Source: Nostoc sp. PCC 7524 | GTDB lineage: Bacteria; Cyanobacteriota; Cyanobacteriia; Cyanobacteriales; Nostocaceae | Reading direction: 5' to 3' | Assembly (NCBI RefSeq): GCF_000316645.1 | Contig: NC_019684.1 | Location: 2,695,501-2,759,500, forward strand | Length of the DNA stretch: 64,000 nt | In this document: in pieces, positions 27,893 to 36,764 of the stretch | How the letters are laid out: each line of letters opens with the position of its first letter | How positions within the stretch are numbered: the stretch's first letter is position 1 | The notes under the pieces: generated by a model | What the model was told of the DNA's origin: nothing | Databases searched by the model: none | Seen by the model: the letters and a program-made list of their open reading frames with translations, nothing else | Position numbers and translations under genes: made by a program

Positions 27893-28070
27893 ACATCGAT
27901 TCTGGTTGCTACTGACTAGATACCTTAAAATTATTAGTATATTATTTTGCATAACAGTATAAACACGGTTATTTGTATAATATTTTTTTATTAATATTGA
28001 TGAGACAGGTGAAATATGTAGAAATTACAGAATAATGCTAAAAATAACAGAAGTGTAATTATAAAAACAG

Positions 28071-30317
28071 ATGTCTACCAGAAAACTACTACTAAGATTT
28101 GCCAAACCTTATCCCGGTTGGATTTTACTGACAATATTATTGGGATTTTCTGGAGCCTTATTTAATGGGATCAGCACAACTTTGATTGTGCCGATAGTTT
28201 TAAGGATAGTAGGTCAAGAAATTGATCTAACTAATGCCCCTCCTATCCTCAAATCGATTATGTCTCCTTTTGATCATATCCAGGATAACTATCGGATCTT
28301 GGTGATGTCAGGGGCAATTATATTGATGATTTTTTTTAAAAATTTAGCCGCCTATGCTAGTTCTTTAACATCAAGCTCTTTTTCAAGAAAGTTAACTTCA
28401 GATATTCGAGAAGATGGATTAAAATTATTGCTGGAAGTTGATCTAGACTACTATGCAAAAATGAGAGTTGGTGATTTATTCAATAGTCTGGGAGGAGAAA
28501 TTGGACGGGCAGCAAGTGCTATTAGTAATGTCATTCAATTAATTATTACTGTTATTACTATTTTTGTGTTTGTAGGATTGCTGATATCAATTTCTTGGCA
28601 ATTGACTATTGCATCTACTGTTTTATTATCTTTTGTAACTTTAATTAATCAGTATGCAATTTCCCGTTCTAAAGTATTTGGACAGCAACTCAGTGATATG
28701 TCGAGAGTCTATTCAATTGCGGTACTCGAAATATTGAACGGGATGCGGTTAGTCAAAGCTACAGGTAACGAAGACCAAGAATATCACAAAATAAGAAAAC
28801 TAATTCGCGATCGCGAGAAGGCAGATTTCAAGTCTCAAGCAAATTCCCAATTGATCGCTCCACTGAGTGAGATCATGGGAATTATATCTTTGCTGTTGAT
28901 TGTATTGTTAAGCAGAATTTTATTCGCCGAGCAAGTTTCTGCGCTCTCAGCCGTACTACTTACCTATCTATTAGTGCTGCTCAGATTATTACCCTTGGTT
29001 TCACAGTTGAACGGCATTCGCAATAATTTTGCTAATATTGCGCCTAGTGTAGATATAGTCACTGAGTTTTTGCGCCGTGATAATAAACCCTTTATGGGTA
29101 ACGGTGGTGTAATCTACAGCAAATTAGAAAAGGGTATAAATTTTAATTCTCTGTCCTTTCAGTACCCAGGACATGAGAAGTTAGTGTTAAAGGATGTCAA
29201 TTTATTTTTACCTCGTGGTACAACCTTAGCTTTGGTGGGTGGTTCTGGTGCGGGTAAGTCAACCTTAGCCGATCTATTGCCAAGATTTTATGATCCCACA
29301 TCCGGTAGTATTACAATTGACGGCAGAGATTTGCGTGATTTTGACGTGATATCTTTACGTAAGCGGATGGGAATTGTTAGTCAAGATACCTTTTTGTTTA
29401 ATGAGTCGGTACGCGATAATATCGCCTATGGACAACCAGAAGCTACAGACAACGAAATTATTACAGCCGCCAAGCGAGCCAATGCCTATGAGTTTATTAG
29501 TAAATTACCACAGGAATTTAATACCTTGATTGGCGATCGCGGTGTGATGCTGTCTGGTGGACAAAGACAAAGATTGGCTATAGCCCGCGCCCTACTGCAA
29601 AATCCAGAAATTTTGATTTTGGATGAAGCTACCAGTGCTTTAGATACAGTTTCCGAGCGGTTAGTACAAACGGCGTTGGATGAGCTTAGTCGCGATCGCA
29701 CCACCTTAGTCATTGCTCACCGCCTATCTACAGTCCAAAAAGCTCACCAAATTGCTGTATTAGAGCAAGGACAGGTAGTAGAAGTAGGAACCCATGAACA
29801 ACTCCTACAAAAAGGTGGTTATTACGCACGTCTTTACTCAATGCAGTTTAGCGATCGTCCTGAATCTTCTACCAAACGCCATCAAAGTTTAATTCGCATT
29901 TCTCACGAAATTCGCACACGTCTCAACTCTATGTTGGGGTTGCTGCGTTTACTTATCGACGACATGGCCGATAATTCCCATGAACGCCAAAAACTAATTG
30001 AAGAAGCCTACATATCAGCTTATAGAATCTTCAACACTATGGATATTTTAGAAGATGCTATTAATCTGCAAACTTCAGGTAATTTACTATCCGTTGCAGA
30101 TACTAACAATACTATCTCTAATCAACTCAACGAGATGCAATACATATCTGAAGAATTCTGCCAGAGCCTTAATCCAATTCTGGGATCTCTTCGGTCTTTG
30201 GTAGATAATTTAATAGATGACCCTCAAGAAGAAATAAACATCATTGCAGCGTCTTACCAATCTACTACACATCTTATCAATAAACTAGAAAAATTAGAGG
30301 ATATGATTAAAGTGTAA
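28071..30317 (+). CDS. MsbA/PglK-type ABC exporter with C-terminal tandem DHp-like domains
   Basis: A 748-residue fused ABC half-transporter, expected to homodimerise. Six membrane spans (~15-330) precede an NBD with Walker A GGSGAGKST (~389-397), LSGGQRQR (~494), Walker B ILILDEATSALD (~514) and IAHRLST. It ends as expected near residue 600 (YARLYSMQFSDRP). About 146 extra residues follow. Residues 603-666 contain SLIRISHEIRTRLNSMLGLL, very like the H-box of histidine-kinase DHp domains (His612). Residues ~683-748 repeat the pattern (YISEEFCQSLNPILGSL) with Glu in place of His. No kinase ATPase domain follows. In this glycan island it most likely flips a lipid-linked saccharide. Confidence 0.93.
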   Translation: MSTRKLLLRFAKPYPGWILLTILLGFSGALFNGISTTLIVPIVLRIVGQEIDLTNAPPILKSIMSPFDHIQDNYRILVMSGAIILMIFFKNLAAYASSLTSSSFSRKLTSDIREDGLKLLLEVDLDYYAKMRVGDLFNSLGGEIGRAASAISNVIQLIITVITIFVFVGLLISISWQLTIASTVLLSFVTLINQYAISRSKVFGQQLSDMSRVYSIAVLEILNGMRLVKATGNEDQEYHKIRKLIRDREKADFKSQANSQLIAPLSEIMGIISLLLIVLLSRILFAEQVSALSAVLLTYLLVLLRLLPLVSQLNGIRNNFANIAPSVDIVTEFLRRDNKPFMGNGGVIYSKLEKGINFNSLSFQYPGHEKLVLKDVNLFLPRGTTLALVGGSGAGKSTLADLLPRFYDPTSGSITIDGRDLRDFDVISLRKRMGIVSQDTFLFNESVRDNIAYGQPEATDNEIITAAKRANAYEFISKLPQEFNTLIGDRGVMLSGGQRQRLAIARALLQNPEILILDEATSALDTVSERLVQTALDELSRDRTTLVIAHRLSTVQKAHQIAVLEQGQVVEVGTHEQLLQKGGYYARLYSMQFSDRPESSTKRHQSLIRISHEIRTRLNSMLGLLRLLIDDMADNSHERQKLIEEAYISAYRIFNTMDILEDAINLQTSGNLLSVADTNNTISNQLNEMQYISEEFCQSLNPILGSLRSLVDNLIDDPQEEINIIAASYQSTTHLINKLEKLEDMIKV

Positions 30318-30363
30318 ATGAAAGATTAGTAATAATTAATCACACAATTAATAAATTAGAAAA

Positions 30364-31338
30364 ATGTCTATAAAAACAGTTGGGATGATTAGCAGCTATC
30401 CAGGTCTTGAGCAAAGACCTGATTGGTTGTGGCAACAAACTCCTTACCCTTTTGGAGTCTGGGGAAATATCCAGATATACTGCACACACCCAAATCCAGA
30501 TTTTATATTAATGTATAATTATACCTCTTTTCCTCAACAGCCACAAAAAAAATCATTATTTTGGTGGAATAACCAAAAAGAACAAACATACTACGATCAG
30601 GCACGCGAAAACATTAAAAACAAACTCAAAGGATTACCTAAAGAACGGGTAATTTATTTATTGCGAGAACCACCTTTAGAAGAAATTATTCAGTCTAATA
30701 AAAGATTTTATCAGGAGGCTCAGGCTTATTGTGGCTATATTTCTGGCCCAGATGATTTTGCGCCCCATCCAAATTATATGCCTGCTATTTGGTATTTTTC
30801 TAACTCATTTCGTGATTTAAATGATTTACCACCACCACCCAAAACCGATGTTTGTAGTTGGGTAACTTCTGGCATTAATCGCACTGCTAATCATCGCCAA
30901 CGTTTAGAGTTTTTAAAACTATTACGAAATAGTGAAATGCACTTTGATTTGTATGGTCGTGACTTACCAGATTGGTCACAAGCAAAAGGGCAGATAGGAA
31001 GTAAATGGTATGCGATGGCTCCTTACTACTACAACTTAGCAATTGAGAACTATGCCGAGAATAATTGGTATGTCAGTGAAAAATTATGGGATGCCTTACT
31101 AGCGTGGTGTTTACCGATTTATTACGGGGGACCCGCCGCAGATAAATTATTACCTCCCGGCAGTTTTTTGAGGATACCCAGTTTAGATGAAAAAGGATTA
31201 GCATATATTCGTGATGTTACCGCTACACTTGATGCTTGGCATGAAGCTAAAGAAGCCATCAAAGAAGCAAGACAAGTAATTTTACACAAGTTAAATTTGC
31301 TAGAATGGCTCTCAAATTATGTAAAAGATTATGCTTGA
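30364..31338 (+). CDS. GT10-like (fucosyltransferase-family) glycosyltransferase
   Basis: A 324-residue protein. Its C-terminal part has NWYVSEKLWDALLAWCLPI followed by YYGG (~233-256), the alpha-1,3-fucosyltransferase (GT10) donor-binding motif with the basic/acidic pair in SEKLWDAL. Earlier, FAPHPNYMPAIWYF and DVCSWVTSGINR fit the GT-B fold. GDP-fucose as donor is plausible for the family but is not shown. Soluble, with no membrane span. It starts 46 bases after the ABC exporter. Confidence 0.83.
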   Translation: MSIKTVGMISSYPGLEQRPDWLWQQTPYPFGVWGNIQIYCTHPNPDFILMYNYTSFPQQPQKKSLFWWNNQKEQTYYDQARENIKNKLKGLPKERVIYLLREPPLEEIIQSNKRFYQEAQAYCGYISGPDDFAPHPNYMPAIWYFSNSFRDLNDLPPPPKTDVCSWVTSGINRTANHRQRLEFLKLLRNSEMHFDLYGRDLPDWSQAKGQIGSKWYAMAPYYYNLAIENYAENNWYVSEKLWDALLAWCLPIYYGGPAADKLLPPGSFLRIPSLDEKGLAYIRDVTATLDAWHEAKEAIKEARQVILHKLNLLEWLSNYVKDYA

Positions 31339-31377
31339 ATTTAGCAAACAATTTCGAGTTTTTAGAGGCTTTTAGCT

Positions 31378-32379
31378 ATGAGTGAAGGTATTTATATACT
31401 CGCTAATGATGTAGTTCACAACCAGTTAGTAGCACTGCTCAATAGCATAGAAGTTAATGCTGGTAAAAAATACCCAATCTGTATTATTCCTTATGATAAT
31501 CGATTGCAGTTAGTCAAAGATGAAATCAAGCAGAGGGATAACGTATCTCTATTTCAAGAGACTGATATTTTGACATTATGGGAAGATTTTTCTACTAAAG
31601 TCTGGCAAACTCACCCTCAAGCATTCAAAGTGTGGCAAGAGCATGGTGAACCTGGGGTTTATCGAATGGGAATGCACAGAAGATTTTGTGGGTTTGATGG
31701 TATTTTTGATAAATTTATTTACTTAGATGCTGATATATTAATACTGAATTCCTTAGATTATATTTTTCAGCAATTAGATAAAAATGAATTTGTTACTTAT
31801 GATTTTCAATATAAAGATCCAACTCATGTTTATGATGTCAAATCTACTAAATTACTAGATATTTTTACGGCATCTCGGATTGAAGAAGAAATATTTTGTG
31901 CGGGTATGTATGGGAGTAAAAGAGGTATTTTTAATGCAGAACGCCGTGAATATTTATTATCACAATTAAATCAGGGGGACGCAGAAATTTTATATATGAA
32001 CGCCCCCGATCAAACCATTCTCAACTACATGGTGATGCGTTCTGGTATTTCTAGCTATAATTTTGCCCGCCAACTGCCTCAAACCGCAAGAACTGGTTGT
32101 TGTGTGACATCTCCTCATTTTCAAACCAAAGATAATGTTTTATATGATAGAGGTAATCGATTAACTTATCTTCATTATATTGGGTTATCATATCGTTTAT
32201 TTAACAGCATTTGCGATGGGGAAAATATCAATATTCCTTATCGTGATATATTTTTACACTATCGCTATCTTAAAGAACCAGAAAAGCATCCACAATTTAC
32301 ATCTCAGGCAAAACCTTACAAAAAAAATCCTCCCAGTTTAGTTACACGACTTTTTAAAAGATTAGGATTTACAGTATAA
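31378..32379 (+). CDS. Npun_R2821/Npun_R2822 family GT8-like protein (first copy)
   Basis: A 333-residue protein starting GIYILANDVVHNQLVALLNS, with KFIYLDADILILNSLDYI carrying the DxD motif of GT8-like GT-A folds and AGMYGSKRGIF, then APDQTILNYMVMRSG, on the acceptor side. The family is named from Nostoc punctiforme and its substrate is undescribed to my knowledge. A paralogue lies at 33322. The basic C-terminal tail (KKNPPSLVTRLFKRLGF) may touch the membrane. Confidence 0.82.
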   Translation: MSEGIYILANDVVHNQLVALLNSIEVNAGKKYPICIIPYDNRLQLVKDEIKQRDNVSLFQETDILTLWEDFSTKVWQTHPQAFKVWQEHGEPGVYRMGMHRRFCGFDGIFDKFIYLDADILILNSLDYIFQQLDKNEFVTYDFQYKDPTHVYDVKSTKLLDIFTASRIEEEIFCAGMYGSKRGIFNAERREYLLSQLNQGDAEILYMNAPDQTILNYMVMRSGISSYNFARQLPQTARTGCCVTSPHFQTKDNVLYDRGNRLTYLHYIGLSYRLFNSICDGENINIPYRDIFLHYRYLKEPEKHPQFTSQAKPYKKNPPSLVTRLFKRLGFTV

Positions 32380-32457
32380 ATAGTTAGGTTTTGAAGTATC
32401 AATATTATTATTAATGTTGGTAGATATATTCGTTCTCATGGGAAAAGTAAAAATCTT

Positions 32458-33303
32458 ATGTTTGGAGTTGTAGTTAATTATTTTGCTAAACCTGATCATC
32501 CAACTTCTGTAAAAGAATCGGCTAAATTTGCAGTATCACTGCTAAAAAATTGTCCAGAGGTAAATTCAGTTATATTGGTAGATGGTTCAAGTGAAGCCGA
32601 TACTGAATTTCAGAATTATTGTGAATCCATAGGTGTGAATTATCAACACGCGGGTAAACAGATGTCATTTGCAGAAGCATATAACTATGGAGTTAATTTG
32701 CTATCTGAAGAATGGATTGTCACAATGGCATCTGATATTTATGTTTTTCCTGAAACTTTTACTAACTTTAAAAATTTTATCGAAAAAAATCAAGATTTGC
32801 AGATTGGTTGTTTAATTCCCTATTTATCAAGATGTGATTTACCCATTCAAAGAACTGCTCATAATTTCCAAAAATTTAGTTGTTATGCTCCAATTATGAG
32901 CTATAACTTAAATGTTTTTCCCAAAGCAGTGTTTCAAAAAATAGGTGGTTTATCAACAAAATATTCTGGTAATTTTAACGATATTGATACCAGTATAAAA
33001 CTAAAAGAAATGGGTCTCAATATTTTTATGCTAAATTCATATGTTCATCATTATGGACGGTTGACCCTAAGACATGGTAGCAACGTTGATGCACGCGGTG
33101 ATTGGCAGCAGTTTTATACAGATTATCCAGAGTTGAAATGTAATAGTGACCTTTGGAATATTAGATTAGATAAATTTCTGCGCCATCCGCTCCTAAAAAT
33201 AGTATTTCTGATGAATTTAAAAGTAAAAAATAAGGATTTGCGGACAAAGATTAATACATGGATATATGAAAATATTTCCAACTATCAAAGAGTTAAATCG
33301 TAA
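32458..33303 (+). CDS. GT2-like glycosyltransferase
   Basis: A 281-residue GT-A protein. FGVVVNYFAKPDHPTSVKES and SVILVDGSSEADTEF match the N-terminal nucleotide-binding half of GT2 enzymes. EEWIVTMASDIYVFPETF puts SD where a DxD is usual, so the metal motif is weak. FNDIDTSIKLKEMG and YVHHYGRLTLRHG fit the family's acceptor side (ED and HxxG motifs). The substrate is not predictable. It sits between the two Npun_R2821-type paralogues. Confidence 0.8.
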   Translation: MFGVVVNYFAKPDHPTSVKESAKFAVSLLKNCPEVNSVILVDGSSEADTEFQNYCESIGVNYQHAGKQMSFAEAYNYGVNLLSEEWIVTMASDIYVFPETFTNFKNFIEKNQDLQIGCLIPYLSRCDLPIQRTAHNFQKFSCYAPIMSYNLNVFPKAVFQKIGGLSTKYSGNFNDIDTSIKLKEMGLNIFMLNSYVHHYGRLTLRHGSNVDARGDWQQFYTDYPELKCNSDLWNIRLDKFLRHPLLKIVFLMNLKVKNKDLRTKINTWIYENISNYQRVKS

Positions 33304-33321
33304 ATAGGAGTGGATGAGCGA

Positions 33322-34248
33322 ATGAAGCGAGGAATATATATCATTGCTAATGACAAGGTTACAGATCATGCGATCGCTCTACTCAATAGTATCCGCTTGC
33401 GTGATCAAGATATACCCATTGCTATGATTCCCTACAATAGCAACTATAGCAATATAGCAGCACTACTGAACCAGCACTATGGTGTACAAATCTATGACAA
33501 TTTAAATTTTATAGAAGAATTATCTCAAAAAATATTGACAATTTTTGGTGAAAATTTCTTTGCTCGTCCCAATGTATTACGTAAATTGGCTTGTTGGTTT
33601 GGTCAGTTTGATGAATTTTTATACATTGATACTGATGTAGTTGTATTTGAAAAAATCACCAATAATTTTCAATATTTTAATGAATATGATTTTATCTGCT
33701 GTGATTATCAACATCTAGGTGGTATTAAAAATGTTTTTACTCAAAAAGTATTAGAAGATAAAATATTTAGTCAGGCTGCTATGGAAGATGTTTTTAATAG
33801 CGGTTTTTGGGGTTCTAAGAAAAATTTATTTTCGGAAAATGATTTGTATGAAACATTAGGTGAATGTGCCGCCCATCCAGAATACTTGGACTTTTCAGAA
33901 AAAACTTCTGACCAACCAATAATCAATTATATATTACTTAAGCAAATTCCTCGTCGTTTCAATATTATTCGTCGAGAGGGCAAAGCCCCAGGAAATTGGG
34001 CAGGCTCAACCCATTTTCAATCCCAAGACAAGATATTATTTGACCCCTTAGTCAATCAACCCCTGCAATATCTCCATTGGGCAGGTATTCGCATTCAACC
34101 AGGTTGTCCCTACTGGGAAATTTGGCAATACTACCGTAATCTTAATTCTGCATTACCTACCGCAAATATACCAGCACCTGTAAAACCAAACCAGTGGCAG
34201 CAGACACTAAGTAATATCAAACAGCAATTACGGCAATTCAAAATTTAA
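33322..34248 (+). CDS. Npun_R2821/Npun_R2822 family GT8-like protein (second copy)
   Basis: A 308-residue paralogue of the 31378 gene, with GIYIIANDKVTDHAIALLNS, EFLYIDTDVVVFEKITNN (DxD) and NSGFWGSKKNLF, then TSDQPIINYILLKQIP. The ATG at 33322 follows AGGAG at a spacing of 11 bases; an in-frame GTG at 33310 is directly in that signal and is rejected. Eighteen bases separate it from the previous stop. It is the last gene of the island, ending two bases before a hairpin. Confidence 0.82.
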   Translation: MKRGIYIIANDKVTDHAIALLNSIRLRDQDIPIAMIPYNSNYSNIAALLNQHYGVQIYDNLNFIEELSQKILTIFGENFFARPNVLRKLACWFGQFDEFLYIDTDVVVFEKITNNFQYFNEYDFICCDYQHLGGIKNVFTQKVLEDKIFSQAAMEDVFNSGFWGSKKNLFSENDLYETLGECAAHPEYLDFSEKTSDQPIINYILLKQIPRRFNIIRREGKAPGNWAGSTHFQSQDKILFDPLVNQPLQYLHWAGIRIQPGCPYWEIWQYYRNLNSALPTANIPAPVKPNQWQQTLSNIKQQLRQFKI

Positions 34249-34250
34249 TG

Positions 34251-34296
34251 AAACCCCCTGGAGTTTTATAGCAAGTAGTAAGACTCCAAAGGGTTT
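34251..34296 (+). terminator. Hairpin ending the glycan island
   Basis: AAACCC..GGAGT pairs with ACTCC..GGGTTT across a ~20-base loop directly after the last glycosyltransferase stop codon. It has no long T-run. It could also act on the convergent gene at 34320. Confidence 0.5.
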
Positions 34297-34319
34297 ATAA
34301 GGAAAATTTATGATTAATC

Positions 34320-34691
34320 TCAAGAATCTAAATCAAGAGATTGCATTCCTTGGCGTTCTGCAAAAGTCAACATACTATCCAATTGCAACCAAACTAACAA
34401 GCAAGTCAAAATACTCAGTGGTAAACCAACTCCTAAAGCCAGTAAGGAAGGGAAGCCGAAGATTTCTAATCCTGAAGCCATAAATAAACAAATTCCACCA
34501 GTAATTCCCAGGAAAGGGACGGATAATCGTTGTTTAAATGAAGAATTAGATAAGGAGTTTTCCGTACTATTTTTTTGCCATTTTTGGACAATTGATTTCA
34601 GTGTGCCAGATAAAGCTGCACCAGAAGTTATGGCTATAAACAAGCCAACAAATAGGAGAAAATATGGCGGTTGCAAAGGGTAATAGTACAT
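34320..34691 (-). CDS. Small membrane protein, hypothetical
   Basis: A 123-residue protein from the ATG at 34691 (MYYYPLQPPYFLLF); an upstream TTG adds four residues and is not preferred. Three hydrophobic segments are visible (~8-27, ~60-80 and ~82-100), with a polar Ser/Asn-rich loop after the first and an acidic C-terminus. I do not recognise the family. It is 59 bases downstream of the ABC1-kinase gene on the same strand and may be cotranscribed with it. Confidence 0.65.
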   Translation of the reverse strand: MYYYPLQPPYFLLFVGLFIAITSGAALSGTLKSIVQKWQKNSTENSLSNSSFKQRLSVPFLGITGGICLFMASGLEIFGFPSLLALGVGLPLSILTCLLVWLQLDSMLTFAERQGMQSLDLDS

Positions 34692-34750
34692 GAAAACTCC
34701 CAATAATTAAAAAATGAATGATTTAAGTGAGTTGGTAAAAACTTTGATTG

Positions 34751-36475
34751 TTACTGTTGATTTTTTGATGCGCTGTCATCAAAAAATACTAAAGATGTAG
34801 CTTTTGGTAGGATAGCAGCTACTCCTTCCCTAGATAAATCAGCTAGTAAATCCATTGCTACATCTAACAGACGATTGGGTTGGAGATCATCTTTCACTAG
34901 CAACCACAAACGTTGGACTTCCTCTGTGTGGAGGCGATCATCTTCTGTCAGGGCTAGTACCAACTGTCTACGCAAAAATTTACCTTCATCAGATAGGAGA
35001 TATTGCAACCCCATTCTGGCTGTAGGTAACACATCAAAATTACCATCGGTGCGAGCGATCGCAATCAAATTCTCCAAACGCTGCCACTGAAATTTACCAT
35101 CTTTAAATAAGATATTCAGTAATCGCCGCCGTAGTTGGGGAGATTCTCCTGTCAACAATCGCCTCGCCACGTATGGATAACTCACCTCGACAATTTTGAA
35201 ATTAGGATTGAGACTCAAAGCAATCCCTTCCTGCGTCACCAGAGAACGAATAATTAAAGCAAACTTGGCAGGAACGCGAAATGGATATTCATACATCAGT
35301 TCTGAAAACTGATCGGTGATGGTTTTAAAGTTAAAGTCCCCGACATTTTTCCCAATGGCATTGCCTAAAACCGCCTCTAATGCTGGGACGATGGGGGCAA
35401 TATTAGTATTTGGAGTTAAGAAACCAAGATTGACAAAATCGGTGGCTAAATCGGTGTAGTCTTTATTCACCAGATGCACCAAAGCATCTACTAGAGTTTC
35501 TTTGGTTTTTTCTTCCAACTGATCCATCATGCCAAAGTCAATGTAAGCCATGCGACCATCAGGCATAGCAAATAAATTCCCAGGATGGGGATCAGCGTGA
35601 AAGAAACCGTACTCTAATAACTGTTGTAAGCCAGAGGTGACACCAATGCGGATGATGGCTTCAGGATCTAAACCTGCTTCTCGAATCCGTTTGGTGTCGG
35701 TAAGTTTGAAGCCGTTAATCCACTCCAGAGTTAAAACCCGGCTACTGGTAAATCGCCAATAAATACTGGGGACTTTGACTTGGAGATCATTCCGGAAGTT
35801 GTGAGCAAATTTTTCGGCGTTACGACCTTCATTGAGGTAGTCAATTTCTTCAAATAACTTGCTGCCAAATTCATCCACAATCAAAGTGAGATCATGACCG
35901 AGATTTAAAGGTAGCCAAGGTGCTAGCCAAGAAGCAGCCCATCGCATTAAATACAAATCGAGGCTGAGAACTGGGCGTAAGTAGGGGCGTTGTACTTTGA
36001 CTGCCACTTCTTCCCCAGTCAGCAAACGACCCCGATAGACTTGACCTAAACTAGCCGCCGCCACTGGGGCAGGCGACAGCTCACTAAAAATCTCGGAAAC
36101 TGACTTATCTAACTCAGTTTCAATAATTTGATAGGCGATCGCATTATCAAACGCGGGTAATTGGTCTTGCAGTTTGATCAGTTCGTCTAAGAAATCTTTG
36201 CGGATTAAGTCAGGGCGAGTTGAAAGGGCTTGACCGACTTTAATAAATGTCGGCCCTAGCTTGGTGAGCAACTCTCGTAACTGGGTAGCGCGTTTTTCTC
36301 GGTTCTGCTCGACCCGATTTTGCCATTCATCCCACTTCAGACCGAAAACGAATACAGCAAAAGACCAAGCTATTGTTATTAATCGCCCCCAAACCTGCCA
36401 AGGGCGATAGCGATAGTAACGAGCGATCGTGTCTGGATTGTAGCGTCTTAGCTGACCAGGTTGATACTGACCCAC
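34751..36475 (-). CDS. ABC1/UbiB-family atypical kinase (AarF-like)
   Basis: A 574-residue protein-kinase-like protein of the ABC1 (UbiB/ADCK) family, which in bacteria and plastids supports quinone and prenyl-lipid metabolism. The family-defining KxGQ helix is FIKVGQALSTRP (~78-89). The Ala-rich loop PVAAASLGQVYRG replaces the usual glycine-rich loop, then VAVKVQRP (VAIK-type Lys), HADPHPGNLF and AYIDFGMMDQ give the catalytic and metal sites. The likely start is GTG at 36475. Cyanobacteria carry several paralogues, so the exact substrate is open. Confidence 0.92.
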   Translation of the reverse strand: MGQYQPGQLRRYNPDTIARYYRYRPWQVWGRLITIAWSFAVFVFGLKWDEWQNRVEQNREKRATQLRELLTKLGPTFIKVGQALSTRPDLIRKDFLDELIKLQDQLPAFDNAIAYQIIETELDKSVSEIFSELSPAPVAAASLGQVYRGRLLTGEEVAVKVQRPYLRPVLSLDLYLMRWAASWLAPWLPLNLGHDLTLIVDEFGSKLFEEIDYLNEGRNAEKFAHNFRNDLQVKVPSIYWRFTSSRVLTLEWINGFKLTDTKRIREAGLDPEAIIRIGVTSGLQQLLEYGFFHADPHPGNLFAMPDGRMAYIDFGMMDQLEEKTKETLVDALVHLVNKDYTDLATDFVNLGFLTPNTNIAPIVPALEAVLGNAIGKNVGDFNFKTITDQFSELMYEYPFRVPAKFALIIRSLVTQEGIALSLNPNFKIVEVSYPYVARRLLTGESPQLRRRLLNILFKDGKFQWQRLENLIAIARTDGNFDVLPTARMGLQYLLSDEGKFLRRQLVLALTEDDRLHTEEVQRLWLLVKDDLQPNRLLDVAMDLLADLSREGVAAILPKATSLVFFDDSASKNQQ

Positions 36476-36764
36476 GCCTTTGTTTGCCTCTTCTACTACT
36501 GGAAAATTTACAATTTCGTTTGTTTTTGGAACCGCAAGCTATTAAACAGCCGAGGATATCAATAATTTTTTATAAAAAAACATATAGGTACTTGAACAGC
36601 AGTTTGGCTGGTTGAGCCTATTTCTACCGCTCAAATCTTTTGTATCTTTCTTCTTAATTATACTTTATAAAAGTACAGCAATTTTTGTTGCTTGTTAGTT
36701 ACCAAACGGAAATGGGAACTGTATGTTTGTTCCTATAATGTCGTAATGATTACAGGCTAGATTC

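Noticed and set aside
34751..36475. ABC1-family protein as a classical protein kinase or antibiotic phosphotransferase
   Set aside because: The KxGQ helix and Ala-rich loop identify the UbiB/ABC1 family.
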